A stretch of 64,000 nt of DNA from Shewanella phaeophyticola. GTDB taxonomy: Bacteria; Pseudomonadota; Gammaproteobacteria; Enterobacterales; Shewanellaceae. This document shows positions 21,041-31,028 of this stretch, piece after piece (the stretch's first letter is position 1; the number at the start of each line of letters is the position of its first letter). The position numbers were made by a program, and so were the translations under genes. The notes under the pieces are model-generated. The model ran no database searches and was not told the origin of the DNA. It saw only the letters and a program-made list of their open reading frames with translations. The stretch spans positions 3,472,001-3,536,000 of the forward strand of contig NZ_JAODOQ010000001.1 in assembly GCF_025398315.1 (NCBI RefSeq). The letters are read 5' to 3'.

Positions 21041-21070
21041 AAAAAAGCTCGGGTTTAACCGAGCTTTTTA
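21041..21070 (-). terminator. Terminator after hflC
   Basis: AAAAAGCTCGG (21042-21052) pairs with CCGAGCTTTTT (21059-21069); the flanking A/T runs let it act on the minus strand and possibly both. It ends the tsaE-to-hflC transcript. Confidence 0.85.
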
Positions 21071-21098
21071 AGGTTTGGTATCAGCGTTAGCTGGTTGC

Positions 21099-21977
21099 TT
21101 ATTTACCGTTAGCTGATTTCATGTATTTGAAGAAATCACCTTCTGGTTCTAATACCATCACATCATTTTTGCCAGCAAAACTTTCTTTGTAGGCTTCTAA
21201 GCTGCGAAGGAAACTGTAGAACTCAGGTTCTTTGTTATAAGCATCAGCATAAATTTTTGCAGCCAGTGCATCACCTTCACCACGAGTAGTTAGGGCTTTA
21301 CGTTCGGCTTCAGCAATTTTTACGGTAACGTTTGCATCAATCGTCGCACGGATAATTTCAGCTTGTTCTTTACCTTGTGCACGATGTTCTTTTGCCACAG
21401 CTTGACGCTCGGCACGCATACGTTGGTAAATACTGTTACTGACGTTAGACGGTAAGTTAATCTGCTTAACTCGCACATCAACTACTTCAATACCTAAATT
21501 TTCAGCGCTTTCAGAGGCGTTTTGTAATGCATCAGTTTGCAATTCATCACGTTTACCCGATACGATTTCTTTAATCGTACGGCGACCAAACTCGGTGCGT
21601 AAATCGTTGTTGATTTTAGCTTGTAATAAGCTTTCAGCATTGGCTTTAATACCACCGTTAGTTGAAAGATAATACTTTTCAAAATCATGAATACGCCACT
21701 TAACGTACGAATCAACCATTAAGTCTTTCTTTTCAGAAGTCACAAAACGATCTGCTGCGCCATCAAGCGTTTGGATACGTGCATCTAAATAACGTACTTT
21801 ATCAACAACAGGAATTTTAAAATGTAAGCCTGGAGCAAACACTTTAGTGACTTCATCGTCTTTAAGGACTTTACCGAAACGAGACACAATCGCGCGCTCA
21901 CCCTCGTTAACAACCATTAAAGATGAAAAACCAACCCCTAATACGACCACTAAAATGATCAGAGCAAATCTACCCAT
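21099..21977 (-). CDS. hflC: FtsH regulator HflC
   Basis: Prohibitin/SPFH-family membrane protein that, with HflK, forms a large periplasmic cage around the FtsH protease and modulates its proteolysis. The 292-aa protein has an N-terminal transmembrane anchor (about 4-21) and the SPFH domain at about 22-190 with NEGERAIVSRFGKVLKD. A long charged coiled coil follows (QAVAKEHRAQGKEQAEIIRA as a region, about 192-211), then LTTRGEGDALAAKIYADAYNKEPEFYSFLRSLEAYK near the end. It follows hflK with two bases between. Intact. Confidence 0.96.
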   Translation of the reverse strand: MGRFALIILVVVLGVGFSSLMVVNEGERAIVSRFGKVLKDDEVTKVFAPGLHFKIPVVDKVRYLDARIQTLDGAADRFVTSEKKDLMVDSYVKWRIHDFEKYYLSTNGGIKANAESLLQAKINNDLRTEFGRRTIKEIVSGKRDELQTDALQNASESAENLGIEVVDVRVKQINLPSNVSNSIYQRMRAERQAVAKEHRAQGKEQAEIIRATIDANVTVKIAEAERKALTTRGEGDALAAKIYADAYNKEPEFYSFLRSLEAYKESFAGKNDVMVLEPEGDFFKYMKSANGK

Positions 21978-21979
21978 GG

Positions 21980-23140
21980 TTAGTTCCTCCCTTGGCGAAT
22001 GCGTTCTTCGCGGCTGAGACGTCCATCAGACGACGTACTGGTAATAGGTGTATTCACGCCAATGTTCGAAACAGAGTTAATATGACGTTCAGCTTCTGGT
22101 GCAGCTATCTGACGCGAAGATTTAGACGCATCCATTAGCTTATCTAGAGGCAAATACATCAAATTACCGTTATTTTTAGCATCAATTAACACTTTATTAG
22201 TGTCAGACATCACCACTTGCATCGCATCTAAATATAAACGATTACGGGTTACGTCTGGTGCAGCACTATACTCAGGTAAAAGTTTTTCAAAGCGAGCAAC
22301 TTTACCTTGTGCTTCTAAGACTTCACGTTCTTTATAAGCGTTAGCTTGTTGCGCCATGCGCTCAACTTGACCACGAGCTTTAGGTTCAATTTCACGAGCG
22401 TAAGCTTCGGCTTCACGAATAAAGCGCTGTTCATCTTCCTGTGCAGAGATAGCGTCATCAAACGCATCTTTTACTTCTTCAGGAGGACGTGCAGGCAAAA
22501 AGTTAACGTCACGAATTTGTAAGCCTAGTTTATAAGGCTCAATAATACGCTCTAACTCTTTCCAAGTATCACGGCGAATAGCATCACGGCCAGTCGTTAA
22601 AATATCGTCCATGCGATTGTGACCAATCACATAACGTAATGCACTGTCGGTTGCTTCACGTAAACTTTCGTTCGCTTCTACAGCACTAAACAAGTAAGAG
22701 TAAGCGTCAGAAACACTGTACTGAACCACTAATTCAACTTTGACGACGTTTTCGTCAGATGTCAGCATGCTGCCAGACGCAGGAATTGAACGAAATGATT
22801 CTACGTCTACGGTATACACTTCATCAATAAACGTGGCTTTCCAGTGTAAACCAGAACTCACCTCACCGATGTGTTGACCAAAACGAAGTAGCACGCCGCG
22901 CTCAGCTTCTTTAACTGTATATAACCCAGATAAACCCCAGATAATCAGGGCTATAACGGCTATTACAATCAATAAAGATGAATTAAATGGTTGGCCAGAT
23001 GCGGAGTTGCCGCCTTTGCCACCAAAACGTTTTGATAAATTACGAAAAACTTCGTCGAGATCCGGTAGTCCTTTATCGTTACCACCTTTATTTCCCCAAG
23101 GGTCTTTATTACCCTTGTTACCGGGCTCATTCCAAGCCAT
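21980..23140 (-). CDS. hflK: FtsH regulator HflK
   Basis: Partner of HflC in the FtsH-modulating complex. The 386-aa protein has a glycine- and lysine-rich cytosolic N-terminus beginning MAWNEPGNKG, a transmembrane segment at about 53-72 (LLIVIAVIALIIWGLSG), the SPFH domain (KEAERGVLLRFGQHIGEV onward) and a coiled-coil C-terminal half (EDEQRFIREAEAYAREIEPK). The start is supported by this conserved N-terminus. Two-base gap to hflC and 33-base gap from hflX, one operon. Intact. Confidence 0.96.
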   Translation of the reverse strand: MAWNEPGNKGNKDPWGNKGGNDKGLPDLDEVFRNLSKRFGGKGGNSASGQPFNSSLLIVIAVIALIIWGLSGLYTVKEAERGVLLRFGQHIGEVSSGLHWKATFIDEVYTVDVESFRSIPASGSMLTSDENVVKVELVVQYSVSDAYSYLFSAVEANESLREATDSALRYVIGHNRMDDILTTGRDAIRRDTWKELERIIEPYKLGLQIRDVNFLPARPPEEVKDAFDDAISAQEDEQRFIREAEAYAREIEPKARGQVERMAQQANAYKEREVLEAQGKVARFEKLLPEYSAAPDVTRNRLYLDAMQVVMSDTNKVLIDAKNNGNLMYLPLDKLMDASKSSRQIAAPEAERHINSVSNIGVNTPITSTSSDGRLSREERIRQGRN

Positions 23141-23173
23141 TTAGCACTCCATAATTGGATGAAATAAATGAGA

Positions 23174-24481
23174 TTAACAAGTGACATCTACTTCTGAAGG
23201 TTCAAAAATAAATGCCTCTAATTCCCCCTGACTCTGTTTAGCTAATCGGCGCCAATCGGCATCCGATAAACGAACAGATAAAATACAGTTCCCCAGATCG
23301 TCATAGTCTTTCTGCTGTATCGCATCCAGTCGATAAAACTGGCCAAGATAATGTCCTGCTGATGCAGGTATTTTCAATGTAAGCTCACAAATCACCTCAC
23401 CGATAAGCTCGGTTATGGCTTTGAGCAGCAAATCAAATCCAATACGTTTTTGTGCAGATACCCATACACGTTCAGGTTTTCCGTCTTCGCTATAATCAAT
23501 ACGAGGCGCAAAATCTTCAAGCAAATCAATTTTATTACATACCACTAATTGTGTGATTTCATCAGCGTCAATTTCTTCCAATACGCTTTGCACTTGGTCA
23601 AAATTTTCAGTCATGTTTTCATCGGCACAATCAACCACGTGCAACAGTATCTCTGCTTGTCGGGTTTCTTGCAATGTGGCTTTAAACGCGGCCACTAAGT
23701 CATGCGGTAAATGACGAATAAATCCTACGGTGTCCGCTAAAATCACCGCGCCGTCTGGTAGCGCTAATTTACGTAAAGTCGGGTCTAAAGTCGCAAACAA
23801 CTGGTCTGCCGCATATACTTCAGATGAGGTTAACGCATTAAACAATGTCGATTTACCGGCGTTGGTGTAACCCACTAACGACACAGTGGCTAAATCGCTT
23901 CGTTTACGTGCACGGCGGCTTTGCTCACGTTGTTTGTCTACTTTTTCAAGTCGGCGATTAATATTTTTAATGCGCCCACGTAATAATCGACGATCCGTTT
24001 CAAGCTGGGTTTCGCCCGACTCGCGCATCCCAATACCGCCTTTTTGTCTTTCTAAGTGTGTCCAACCACGAATTAGGCGTGTTGACATGTGGCGCAGTTG
24101 CGCTAGCTCCACTTGCAATTTACCTTCATGGGTTCTTGCCCGTTGGGCAAAAATATCCAAAATCAGCGTGGTTCTGTCGAGTACTCGACATTGACAAACC
24201 ATTTCAAGATTACGTTCTTGAGCTGGGCTAAGTGCATGATTAAATATCACCACATTAGCTTCAGTTGCTGCAACCATTGCAGCCAGTTCTTCCGCTTTAC
24301 CTGTACCGATAAAAAACTTACGATCAGGAGAGCGTCTACTGCCAGTAATCACACCTACAGAGCGAGCACCAGCAGACTCAACCAACAACTGCAACTCAAG
24401 TAAATCTTCTCGACGTTCTTCGTCAGCAAAGTCGATATGAACCAGTACCGCTGTTTCACCCGCTTCATAACGATCAAACAA
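23174..24481 (-). CDS. hflX: Ribosome-associated GTPase HflX
   Basis: GTPase that splits stalled or heat-damaged ribosomes (established for E. coli). The 435-aa protein begins at a TTG; this start matches the family N-terminus MFDRYEAGETAVLVHI and has GGAATA upstream. The HflX domain covers about 15-190 (ALSPAQERNLE, ELAQLRHMSTRLIRGWTHLERQ). The G domain follows with GYTNAGKST (G1, about 204), DPTLR (G2), DTVGFI (G3) and NKIDLL (G4). It lies 20 bases after hfq in the tsaE-hflC cluster. Intact. Confidence 0.96.
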   Translation of the reverse strand: MFDRYEAGETAVLVHIDFADEERREDLLELQLLVESAGARSVGVITGSRRSPDRKFFIGTGKAEELAAMVAATEANVVIFNHALSPAQERNLEMVCQCRVLDRTTLILDIFAQRARTHEGKLQVELAQLRHMSTRLIRGWTHLERQKGGIGMRESGETQLETDRRLLRGRIKNINRRLEKVDKQREQSRRARKRSDLATVSLVGYTNAGKSTLFNALTSSEVYAADQLFATLDPTLRKLALPDGAVILADTVGFIRHLPHDLVAAFKATLQETRQAEILLHVVDCADENMTENFDQVQSVLEEIDADEITQLVVCNKIDLLEDFAPRIDYSEDGKPERVWVSAQKRIGFDLLLKAITELIGEVICELTLKIPASAGHYLGQFYRLDAIQQKDYDDLGNCILSVRLSDADWRRLAKQSQGELEAFIFEPSEVDVTC

Positions 24482-24501
24482 AAAGTATATTCCTTATCAA
24501 A

Positions 24502-24759
24502 TTATTCAGCTACGCTGTCTTCACCATGGGCAGAACCCTGATGGCCAGAGACATTAAATGGGCGAGCTGGTACTACTGTTGAAATAGCATGCTTGTAAAC
24601 CATTTGGCTTACTGTATTTTTAAGTAGGATGACAAATTGATCAAACGATTCAACCTGACCCTGTAACTTAATACCATTCACTAAATAGATAGAGACTGGT
24701 ACACGCTCTCGACGCAATGCGTTCAAAAATGGGTCTTGTAAAGATTGCCCCTTAGCCAT
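24502..24759 (-). CDS. hfq: RNA chaperone Hfq
   Basis: Sm-like hexameric RNA chaperone that pairs small RNAs with mRNAs. The 85-aa product starts [21 protein letters not shown] chose the ATG at 24759 since the conserved N-terminus begins there (a TTG two codons upstream is read by extension). Sm1 and Sm2 motifs are seen in [20 protein letters not shown] (about 30-49) and [10 protein letters not shown] (about 55-64). The C-terminal tail is short, like other marine relatives. It lies between miaA and hflX, the standard order. AGGAA precedes the start. Confidence 0.98.
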   Translation of the reverse strand: MAKGQSLQDPFLNALRRERVPVSIYLVNGIKLQGQVESFDQFVILLKNTVSQMVYKHAISTVVPARPFNVSGHQGSAHGEDSVAE

Positions 24760-24842
24760 TTTCAATTTCCTTTTTTATTTTAAAATATGTTGAATTAAGT
24801 TTTATTGTTTAGTTTTAGTATTATACAGCAACGGCTAATAAG

Positions 24843-25769
24843 CTAGCGGCTTTGTCGCATAAGCGTAACTAAATTCCCTTCTACACCACTTTCAAGCCAC
24901 TGTAAATCAGGCCAACTCCTCAACCATGTTAATTGACGTTTGGCCAATTGCCTAGTGGCTGCGGTAGCTTTTTCGACCATAGTCGCATGATCAAATTCAT
25001 TATCAAGGTACTGCCAACACTGCCTGTAACCTACACAGCGCATCGATGGCAACTCTAAATGTAAATCCCCACGAGCTTTTAACGTAGCAACTTCATCGAT
25101 AAGCCCTTGCTCAAGCATGATGTTAAAACGCTTTGCAATTAACTCATGTAACACTTTTCTATCATTGGGTGCAATCGCAAATTGCACAACATCATATGGC
25201 AAAGCCGCTGACTTTGTTTGCGTCAACGCCGTCATTGTCTTGCCGCTGATGCGATAAACTTCCAATGCCCGCGATAGACGCTGCGGATCATTTGGGTGAA
25301 TCCGTTGTCCGGCGACCGGATCAATTTCACATAACTCTTGGTGTAATGATTCCCAGCCCTGTGCTTCTGCCTGCAACAAAATTTGTTTTCTTATGGCTTC
25401 ATCTGCACTAGGTAAAGGCGATAAACCATCTAACAATGCCTTAAAATACATCATAGTACCACCCACAAGAAGCGGTGTTTTACCTCGGGCAATAATCTCT
25501 TCTATTGCAACGAGTGCATCTCGACGAAAATCTGCGGCAGAATAACTTTCGCTTGGGTCAAGAATATCAATCAAACGATGTGGCGCAATGGCTAATTCTT
25601 GGACTGATGGCTTTGCAGAGCCTACATCCATACCGCGATAAATTAACGCTGAATCAACTGAAATAATTTCGCAATTATGTTGCGTTGCCATATCGATGGC
25701 TAATGCCGTTTTGCCTGAAGCCGTAGGCCCCATCAAAAATATCACTTTCGGCCTGTTGATATTGTTCAC
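24843..25769 (-). CDS. miaA: tRNA dimethylallyltransferase MiaA
   Basis: Adds the dimethylallyl group to A37 of tRNAs reading UNN codons. The 308-aa protein has the P-loop GPTASGKT (about 13-20), the substrate-binding [16 protein letters not shown] segment, [17 protein letters not shown] and, towards the end, [10 protein letters not shown]. It starts at GTG immediately after the mutL stop, implying translational coupling with mutL. hfq follows 83 bases later. The frame is intact. Confidence 0.96.
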   Translation of the reverse strand: MNNINRPKVIFLMGPTASGKTALAIDMATQHNCEIISVDSALIYRGMDVGSAKPSVQELAIAPHRLIDILDPSESYSAADFRRDALVAIEEIIARGKTPLLVGGTMMYFKALLDGLSPLPSADEAIRKQILLQAEAQGWESLHQELCEIDPVAGQRIHPNDPQRLSRALEVYRISGKTMTALTQTKSAALPYDVVQFAIAPNDRKVLHELIAKRFNIMLEQGLIDEVATLKARGDLHLELPSMRCVGYRQCWQYLDNEFDHATMVEKATAATRQLAKRQLTWLRSWPDLQWLESGVEGNLVTLMRQSR

Positions 25770-25770
25770 G

Positions 25771-27633
25771 TTAATTATCTTTCATCCAAGTTTGCCAAGG
25801 TAATTCAGTTGCCTGAGCATAAATAGTTTGTTGTGTGGCCTCATCTAAACAACAAAGTTGCTGCCAAATGGTTTGAGCTGACTCAAATTGCACCAAACTT
25901 TGTTTAGCTAACCATCCTGCAATGGCAATATCATTAGGCTGCTCTAATGCAATCCAATGTAGCAACTCAGGGATGACAATTGCCAATTGGCTTTCCCTCA
26001 AATATGGGGGCACTTTTTTAATTATCAACTGCTGATAGCGAATTGTTAGTTCAATACCGATTTGTCGTAATAATTGATCACGATGGGATAACGTGTCATG
26101 CCAATCAGGCTCGGCCGTAATAGACACCGGCATTAATAATGGTTGCGACACTAACCCATTAGCTAATTTAGCCAAGACCTCTGCCTTACGCACTGCAAGC
26201 AATACAGTTTTAAACGGCAAAAGTGATAATTTTTCGTCTTTGCAAATGACCCAATGTGCTGCATCTAATAACGGTGGCATGCTAACTTGCACACTCACTT
26301 CATTCAGTTGTGTCTGTCTACTATCAGGCTGCGTGTGTAACAATTGGCCATAACTCTCAATGGCCGTTTTAGTGACACCGCATTGAGCAGGCATCGCAGG
26401 CTTTGTACCATAACTAGGCTTAATTGCAGCTGAAGATCCCCCAAACGAGCTATTGTTTTTACCCGGAACATGCATTGAGCCATACTGACTGCTGCTATTG
26501 ATCGCTCTAGATTGAGGGTTTGGGATTCACAAATCATTTTTTAAGGCTGCTGAGTCATCTTGCTGAACGTTATTATCAACAGGAGAATGAGGTTCAACAT
26601 CGCCCACATTACCCTCTGACTGCTCTGAAAAGCTTAACTCAGGCATTTGTACTAATGCAGATTGTATTGCCTGTAAAATAAAGTCATGTACGTAACGAGA
26701 TTGATGAAACCTCACCTCATGCTTGGCCGGATGCACATTAACATCCACTTGATGTGGATCTAGCATCAGCATCAACACATAGCCTGGTTGATGGTCTATG
26801 CCATGTTCAGCAAAAGCTTGTTTTACCGCATGATTGACTAATCTATCACGCACTAAACGACCATTAACATAAAAAAAGCTAGTGTCTGTTAATACGATAT
26901 CGTTTGGCGATTGCAAATAACCACTTAAGGATAAGCCGTCATGTTCACAATTAATGCTTAACGCTTGTTCCGCAAATGCGCGGCCACAAATTTGCGCTAA
27001 ACGTTGCTGTGTTTGGATATCTGTATTGGCTGGACGATATTGACGGACTAATTTGCCATTATGGGTCAAAGCAAAATGGATATCGCTGCGCGCGATTGCG
27101 ATGCGCTTTAGCCACTCATCAATATGGGTAAATTCAGTTTTATCACTTTTTAAAAACCGGCGTCTCGCTGGCGTGTTAAAGAACAAATCGACCACTTCAA
27201 TCGTCGACCCTTGCGGGTGAGCCGCGGGGGTCACTTTAACGTCCATTTGTGAGCCTTCAGCATACGCTTGCCAGGCTTCTGACTGTTCAGCAGTCTTAGA
27301 GGTTAGCGTTAGACGCGATACCGAACTGATACTGGCAAGTGCTTCACCACGAAACCCAAAGCTTAAAATCGCCTCTAGGTCATCTAAGCTATGTACCTTT
27401 GATGTAGCATGACGAGACAACGCAAGTGCAAGCTCATCTTTGGCGATGCCCATGCCATTATCACGAATACGTATAAGCTTACTGCCGCCTTTATCGATAT
27501 CAATCTCAACCCGGGTCGCGCCTGCATCTAAGCTGTTTTCCACTAACTCTTTGACCACAGAAGCAGGGCGTTCAACAACCTCGCCTGCAGCGATTTGGTT
27601 TGCCAATTGTGGTGGTAACAGCTCAATTGCCAT
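25771..27633 (-). pseudogene. mutL: DNA mismatch repair protein MutL with an in-frame stop in the linker
   Basis: Matchmaker ATPase of mismatch repair, linking MutS to MutH and UvrD. The N-terminal ATPase has [14 protein letters not shown] and [11 protein letters not shown], and the domain is complete to about residue 330. The frame reaches ALKNDL and meets TGA at 26527-26529. The same frame then runs open to 25771 through a polar linker (NSSSQYGSMHV) into the C-terminal dimerisation domain (HWVICKDEKLSLLPF to PWQTWMKDN). Without the stop the protein would be 620 aa, normal for the family. Unlike other breaks in this window, no frame change is needed, so a substitution must be explained. A true nonsense allele would make a mutator. 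Confidence 0.9.
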
Positions 27634-27634
27634 A

Positions 27635-28967
27635 TTAAGCCCTTGGGATCACAAGTGTTTGACCAATACGAACAACATCAGACTTTAAGTTGTTAGCTTG
27701 TTTAAGGCTTCTGACAGAAACACGATAACGCTGGGCAATAATCGACAATGACTCACCTCGCTTAACACTGTGTTTAATATTTGAAGTTTTAGCCATCAGC
27801 GTGTCAGCCGGTGCGTTATTTTCGAAATAGCGCAACACACCTTTGTAAATGGCACTGGCCAATTTTTCTTGATGATTACCGTTAGACAATAAACGTTCTT
27901 CGCCTGGGTTTGAAATAAAACCGGTTTCAACCAAGATGGATGGAATGTCAGGTGACTTTAGCACAGCAAAGCTTGCTGACTCTGGCTTGCGCTTGTGCAA
28001 ATGAGTAATTGAATCTAAGTCGCGTAGTATGTCACCTGCAACAGAATGACTAATTGCCATTGAGCTGTTCATCGACATATCTAACAACGTCATTGCTAAG
28101 TATTGCTCGCTGTCGGTATTTTGAATAATTTCACCCGCGCCACCTAATAGCTCAGAATGTTTTTCTTTTTGTTCTAACCAACGACCAATTTCACTGTTTG
28201 CACGGCGCATCGACAAAACCCACACCGATGCGCCACGAGGTTGCGGAGAGGTAAATGCATCAGCATGAATGGATATCAATAAGTCTGCTTTGCTGTTACG
28301 CGCCAGCTCTGAGCGTTTGTTTAAATTAACAAAGTAATCACCCGTGCGAGTCATCACCGAGCGCATACCGGGTGTAGCATCGACTTTACGAGCCAAACGT
28401 TTAGCAATTTCGAGCACAACGCGTTTTTCATGCATCCCTGACGATACCGATTGAACCTGGGTCTTCACCGCCATGACCAGCATCAATCGCCACAATAATA
28501 TTACGAGAAGACGGATTTGCAGAGCGACTCACGGACTGTTGTACATTAGATGCCCCACCGCCAGCATCTTCTAAATCGACCACTAAGCGATTGCCGTAAG
28601 GTGCGGTTGGAGGAAGGGTAAACAAACTAGATTTAACGGGTTTAGTTAAATCCATCACTAAGCGCAACATGCCTTTTTTAGGCGGGGTACTAAAACGGAT
28701 TTTTTTAATTATTTTGCTGTTATTAGCAATTTTATCTAAGTTGATTTTTGCGCCCGTGTCTTGAATGTCGACCACTAATCGATGCGGGCCTGTCAAACTA
28801 AAACTGTCATATTTGGGGGCTTGAGTGAGGTCAAATACCACTCGAGTGGATTCAGGGGCAGCCCAAATGCGCACACTGTCGAGTTGATTTGCAGCCCAAG
28901 CAAACGTGGGCTGAAAACATAACAGTATGATAAAAACAGGCGTAAAAAACGTATTTTTTAAAGTCAT
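27635..28967 (-). pseudogene. amiB: N-acetylmuramoyl-L-alanine amidase AmiB, frame broken at the catalytic motif
   Basis: Periplasmic zinc amidase that splits septal peptidoglycan in cell separation. It has a signal peptide (MTLKNTFFTPVFIILLCF... to WAAN), an AMIN domain (about 30-125), then the Amidase_3 domain starting VAIDAGHGGEDPGS, with the first zinc ligands His and Glu. The frame is lost right after this motif. The rest, in another frame, has SGMHEKRVVLEIAKRLA, LISIHADAF, LVETGFISNPGEE and a C-terminal LysM domain (RGESLSIIAQRYRV). One extra base near 28444-28447 restores GSIGSSGMHEK and about 443 aa. Located between tsaE and mutL, as usual. Probably a sequence error. Confidence 0.92.
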
Positions 28968-28969
28968 TA

Positions 28970-29428
28970 TTATTTTAATTTATCAATTATTGCCTGCCCT
29001 GCTGGGGTTAAGGCGTTTAATTCAACTTGTCTTTGAGATTCTTTATAGCGTAAATGTAAATGGATGTCAGCCTCAGGCAGTAGACCATGACCATTATTTG
29101 GCCACTCAACTAAACAAATGCTTTTGTTGGTAAAATAATCGCGAATACCCATAAACTCTAACTCTTCTGGATCACTTAAGCGATACAAGTCGAAATGGAA
29201 TACGTCCATATCATCAAACTCATAAGGCTCAACCAAAGTATAAGTTGGGCTTTTAACCGCCCCTTTATGGCCTAGGCTTTGAATAATCCCTCGACTAAAT
29301 GTTGTTTTGCCCGCGCCTAAGTCACCTGTAAGGTAAAGGGTTAATGGCGGCACCATCCACTGCGCAATTTGTTGTCCAAGCGCCACAGTAGCTTGTTCAT
29401 TTTCAAGGGTTTTAAGCAGCGATGTCAT
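28970..29428 (-). CDS. tsaE: tRNA threonylcarbamoyladenosine biosynthesis ATPase TsaE
   Basis: ATPase partner of TsaB and TsaD in making t6A at position 37 of tRNA. The 152-aa protein has the Walker A GDLGAGKTTFSRG (about 36-48), the family signature SPTYTLVEPYE and HFDLYRLSDPEELEFMGIRDY, and LVEWPNNG near 110. First gene of the tsaE-amiB-mutL-miaA-hfq-hflXKC cluster on the minus strand; the amiB ATG starts two bases after its stop. Intact. Confidence 0.95.
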   Translation of the reverse strand: MTSLLKTLENEQATVALGQQIAQWMVPPLTLYLTGDLGAGKTTFSRGIIQSLGHKGAVKSPTYTLVEPYEFDDMDVFHFDLYRLSDPEELEFMGIRDYFTNKSICLVEWPNNGHGLLPEADIHLHLRYKESQRQVELNALTPAGQAIIDKLK

Positions 29429-29526
29429 CGGTAAATTTAGCTTCCGTAAAAAAGAGTTACAAGAATGCTAAATATACCAGAAGTTGAACCGGAACTCCCA
29501 CTGTTATAGCGGTTATTTTTTGTTAA

Positions 29527-29556
29527 TAAAAAAAGCCAGCTATTGGGGATAGCTGG
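29527..29556 (-). terminator. Terminator after the 151-aa helical gene
   Basis: GCCAGCTAT (29535-29543) pairs with ATAGCTGGC (29549-29557), and on the minus strand seven or more T residues follow. It isolates the gene at 29600-30055 from tsaE. Confidence 0.85.
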
Positions 29557-29599
29557 CAAAATACACTTCAGGAAGTCAATGCTAGGTTTAAATAACTCG

Positions 29600-30055
29600 T
29601 TAAATGTCATCCATACGGATTGTGCTGTGAACTAAGCGTTTTTGCTGAGTTTGCGCAACGCGAACTAAATCCATTAATGCACTCTTAATTTCTTCTGTTG
29701 GGCTGCTGTTTGCCGTTTTTTCGAGTAATGCAATCAAACGGTTTTCTAAATCGAGGTGCAGTTCAAGTACTTCATCTTCATGCATGTTGGCGGGCAACGT
29801 TGTCTCTGCACAGCGTTTGCTAAAATCTTCGAATGTCACGTCTTTATACCAAGTATTTAAAATTCTTGATGGAGCATCCTCGATGTAACTTTCAAGCGTT
29901 TCATAAATGTGTCTTTGATGTTGTTGAAAATAAGTCAACATCATCTTCACTCTTGAAGAGTCTGCATTACGATCTAAGCGTTTATAAAGCTTCTCCATAT
30001 CGAGATGACATTTCGCTACATAATCAAGTAATTCGCTCAGTTGTTGAATCCGCAT
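29600..30055 (-). CDS. Uncharacterised helical protein
   Basis: A 151-aa protein that I do not recognise beyond its being typical of Shewanella. It starts MRIQQLSELLDYVAKCHLDM; the ATG at 30055 has GAGGT about nine bases before it, and a GTG three codons earlier overlaps that site. The whole sequence looks alpha-helical, with HxxxxxxY and ExxxxH spacings (EKLYKRL, YFQQHQRHIYETLESYIED, HEDEVLELHLDLENRLIALLEK) that recall ferritin-like or hemerythrin-like bundles, but no metal site is convincing. A single-gene unit between its own terminator and the tRNA-repeat region. Function unknown. Confidence 0.65.
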   Translation of the reverse strand: MRIQQLSELLDYVAKCHLDMEKLYKRLDRNADSSRVKMMLTYFQQHQRHIYETLESYIEDAPSRILNTWYKDVTFEDFSKRCAETTLPANMHEDEVLELHLDLENRLIALLEKTANSSPTEEIKSALMDLVRVAQTQQKRLVHSTIRMDDI

Positions 30056-30473
30056 AATACACACCTCGTTTAAAGCCCTAACAACTTAGGAAAATTTATC
30101 TTGAGCTGATTATCAAAGATCGCGAGCGGAAATTACTTGCGCAATGTCATGTTTTTAATCCTCTAACACCTTCTAATTTAGAGATTCATGAAGAAGTGAG
30201 TGATAGATCACGAGTTTTGTTAATTCTTCTCAGATTTTTTTAACATCCAAATCTGAATATAGCGACAAAAATACACGCAAAGTTTAAAAACCACCGATAT
30301 TGTTCAAGTTTTAAACGCTAAATAACCTCAAAGCCATAACAAGATATGTAACAATTAGGTTAATTGATAATGAGAATTTGGAGTGAATATAAGCGACACA
30401 AAAAGATAACTAAACTGATGATATTTAGCATTAAGGATGTTAAAGGCATGCGCTTGAAACGAGAAGATTGATT
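30056..30473. other. Intergenic stretch between the tRNA-repeat array and the helical gene
   Basis: About 420 AT-rich bases with the promoter side of the 151-aa gene at the low end. No gene, hairpin terminator or further repeat unit was recognised, so where the tRNA-repeat transcript ends is not visible. Confidence 0.4.
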
Positions 30474-30658
30474 TGGAGCGACCTTCTCTTAACAAAGAGA
30501 GGTTCTAACCGATGACGCTGTTATGTCTTTTTAGCTTGGCAAACAAAAGGGATCGCATTTTCTAAGAGCACAACTGAGCTAATGTCTCAAATCGCAAAGT
30601 TTAGTCATTTTCAAGCTGGAGATTTTAGAGTTTGGGATTTGAAGCAATAAAAGTGATT
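30474..30658 (-). repeat. tRNA-Gly-derived tandem repeat unit 1 (185 bp)
   Basis: The most diverged of three tandem units. It begins with the complement of a tRNA 3' end (TGGAGCGACC), then a T-loop-like GGTTCTAACCGATGAC, and ends with CAACTGAGCTAATGT, matching the tRNA-Gly 5' half. The middle is altered, with no anticodon stem. A spacer AAATCGCAAAGTTTAGTC and onward completes the period. Confidence 0.8.
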
Positions 30659-30843
30659 TGGAGCGACCTTCTTTTAACAAAGAGAGGTTCGAACCGATGA
30701 CGCTGTTATCTCTTTTAGCTTGGAAAAAGATGGGTATCGACTCTTATAATTAACTCAACTGAGCTAATGTCTCAAATCGCAAAGTTTAGTCATTTTCAAG
30801 CTGGAGATTTTAGAGTTGGGGATTTGAAGCAATAAAAGTAATT
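30659..30843 (-). repeat. tRNA-Gly-derived tandem repeat unit 2 (185 bp)
   Basis: Nearly identical to unit 3. The tRNA-like part covers 30659-30773. It keeps TGGAGCGACC, GGTTCGAACCGATGAC and CAACTGAGCTAATGT, but the anticodon region is replaced by a longer AT-rich stretch. The remaining bases to 30843 are the common spacer. Confidence 0.85.
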
Positions 30844-31028
30844 TGGAGCGACCTTCTTTTAACAAAGAGAGGTTCGAACCGATGACGCTGTTATCTCTTT
30901 TAGCTTGGAAAAAGATGGGTATCGACTCTTATAATTAACTCAACTGAGCTAATGTCGCAAATCGCAAAGTTTAGTCATTTTCAAGCTGGAGATTTTAGAG
31001 TTTGAGATTTGAAGCAATAAAAGTGATT
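30844..31028 (-). repeat. tRNA-Gly-derived tandem repeat unit 3 (185 bp)
   Basis: Unit starts at 30474, 30659 and 30844 and the last intact tRNA at 31029 are each exactly 185 bases apart, so the tRNA gene sits in the phase of the repeat. The tRNA-like part is 30844-30958. A few substitutions separate it from unit 2. In transcript order the three units follow the intact tRNA. Confidence 0.85.

Noticed and set aside
26527..26529. Selenocysteine or other recoding of the mutL TGA
   Set aside because: MutL is not a selenoprotein family, the stop is in a variable linker, and no SECIS-like hairpin follows immediately.
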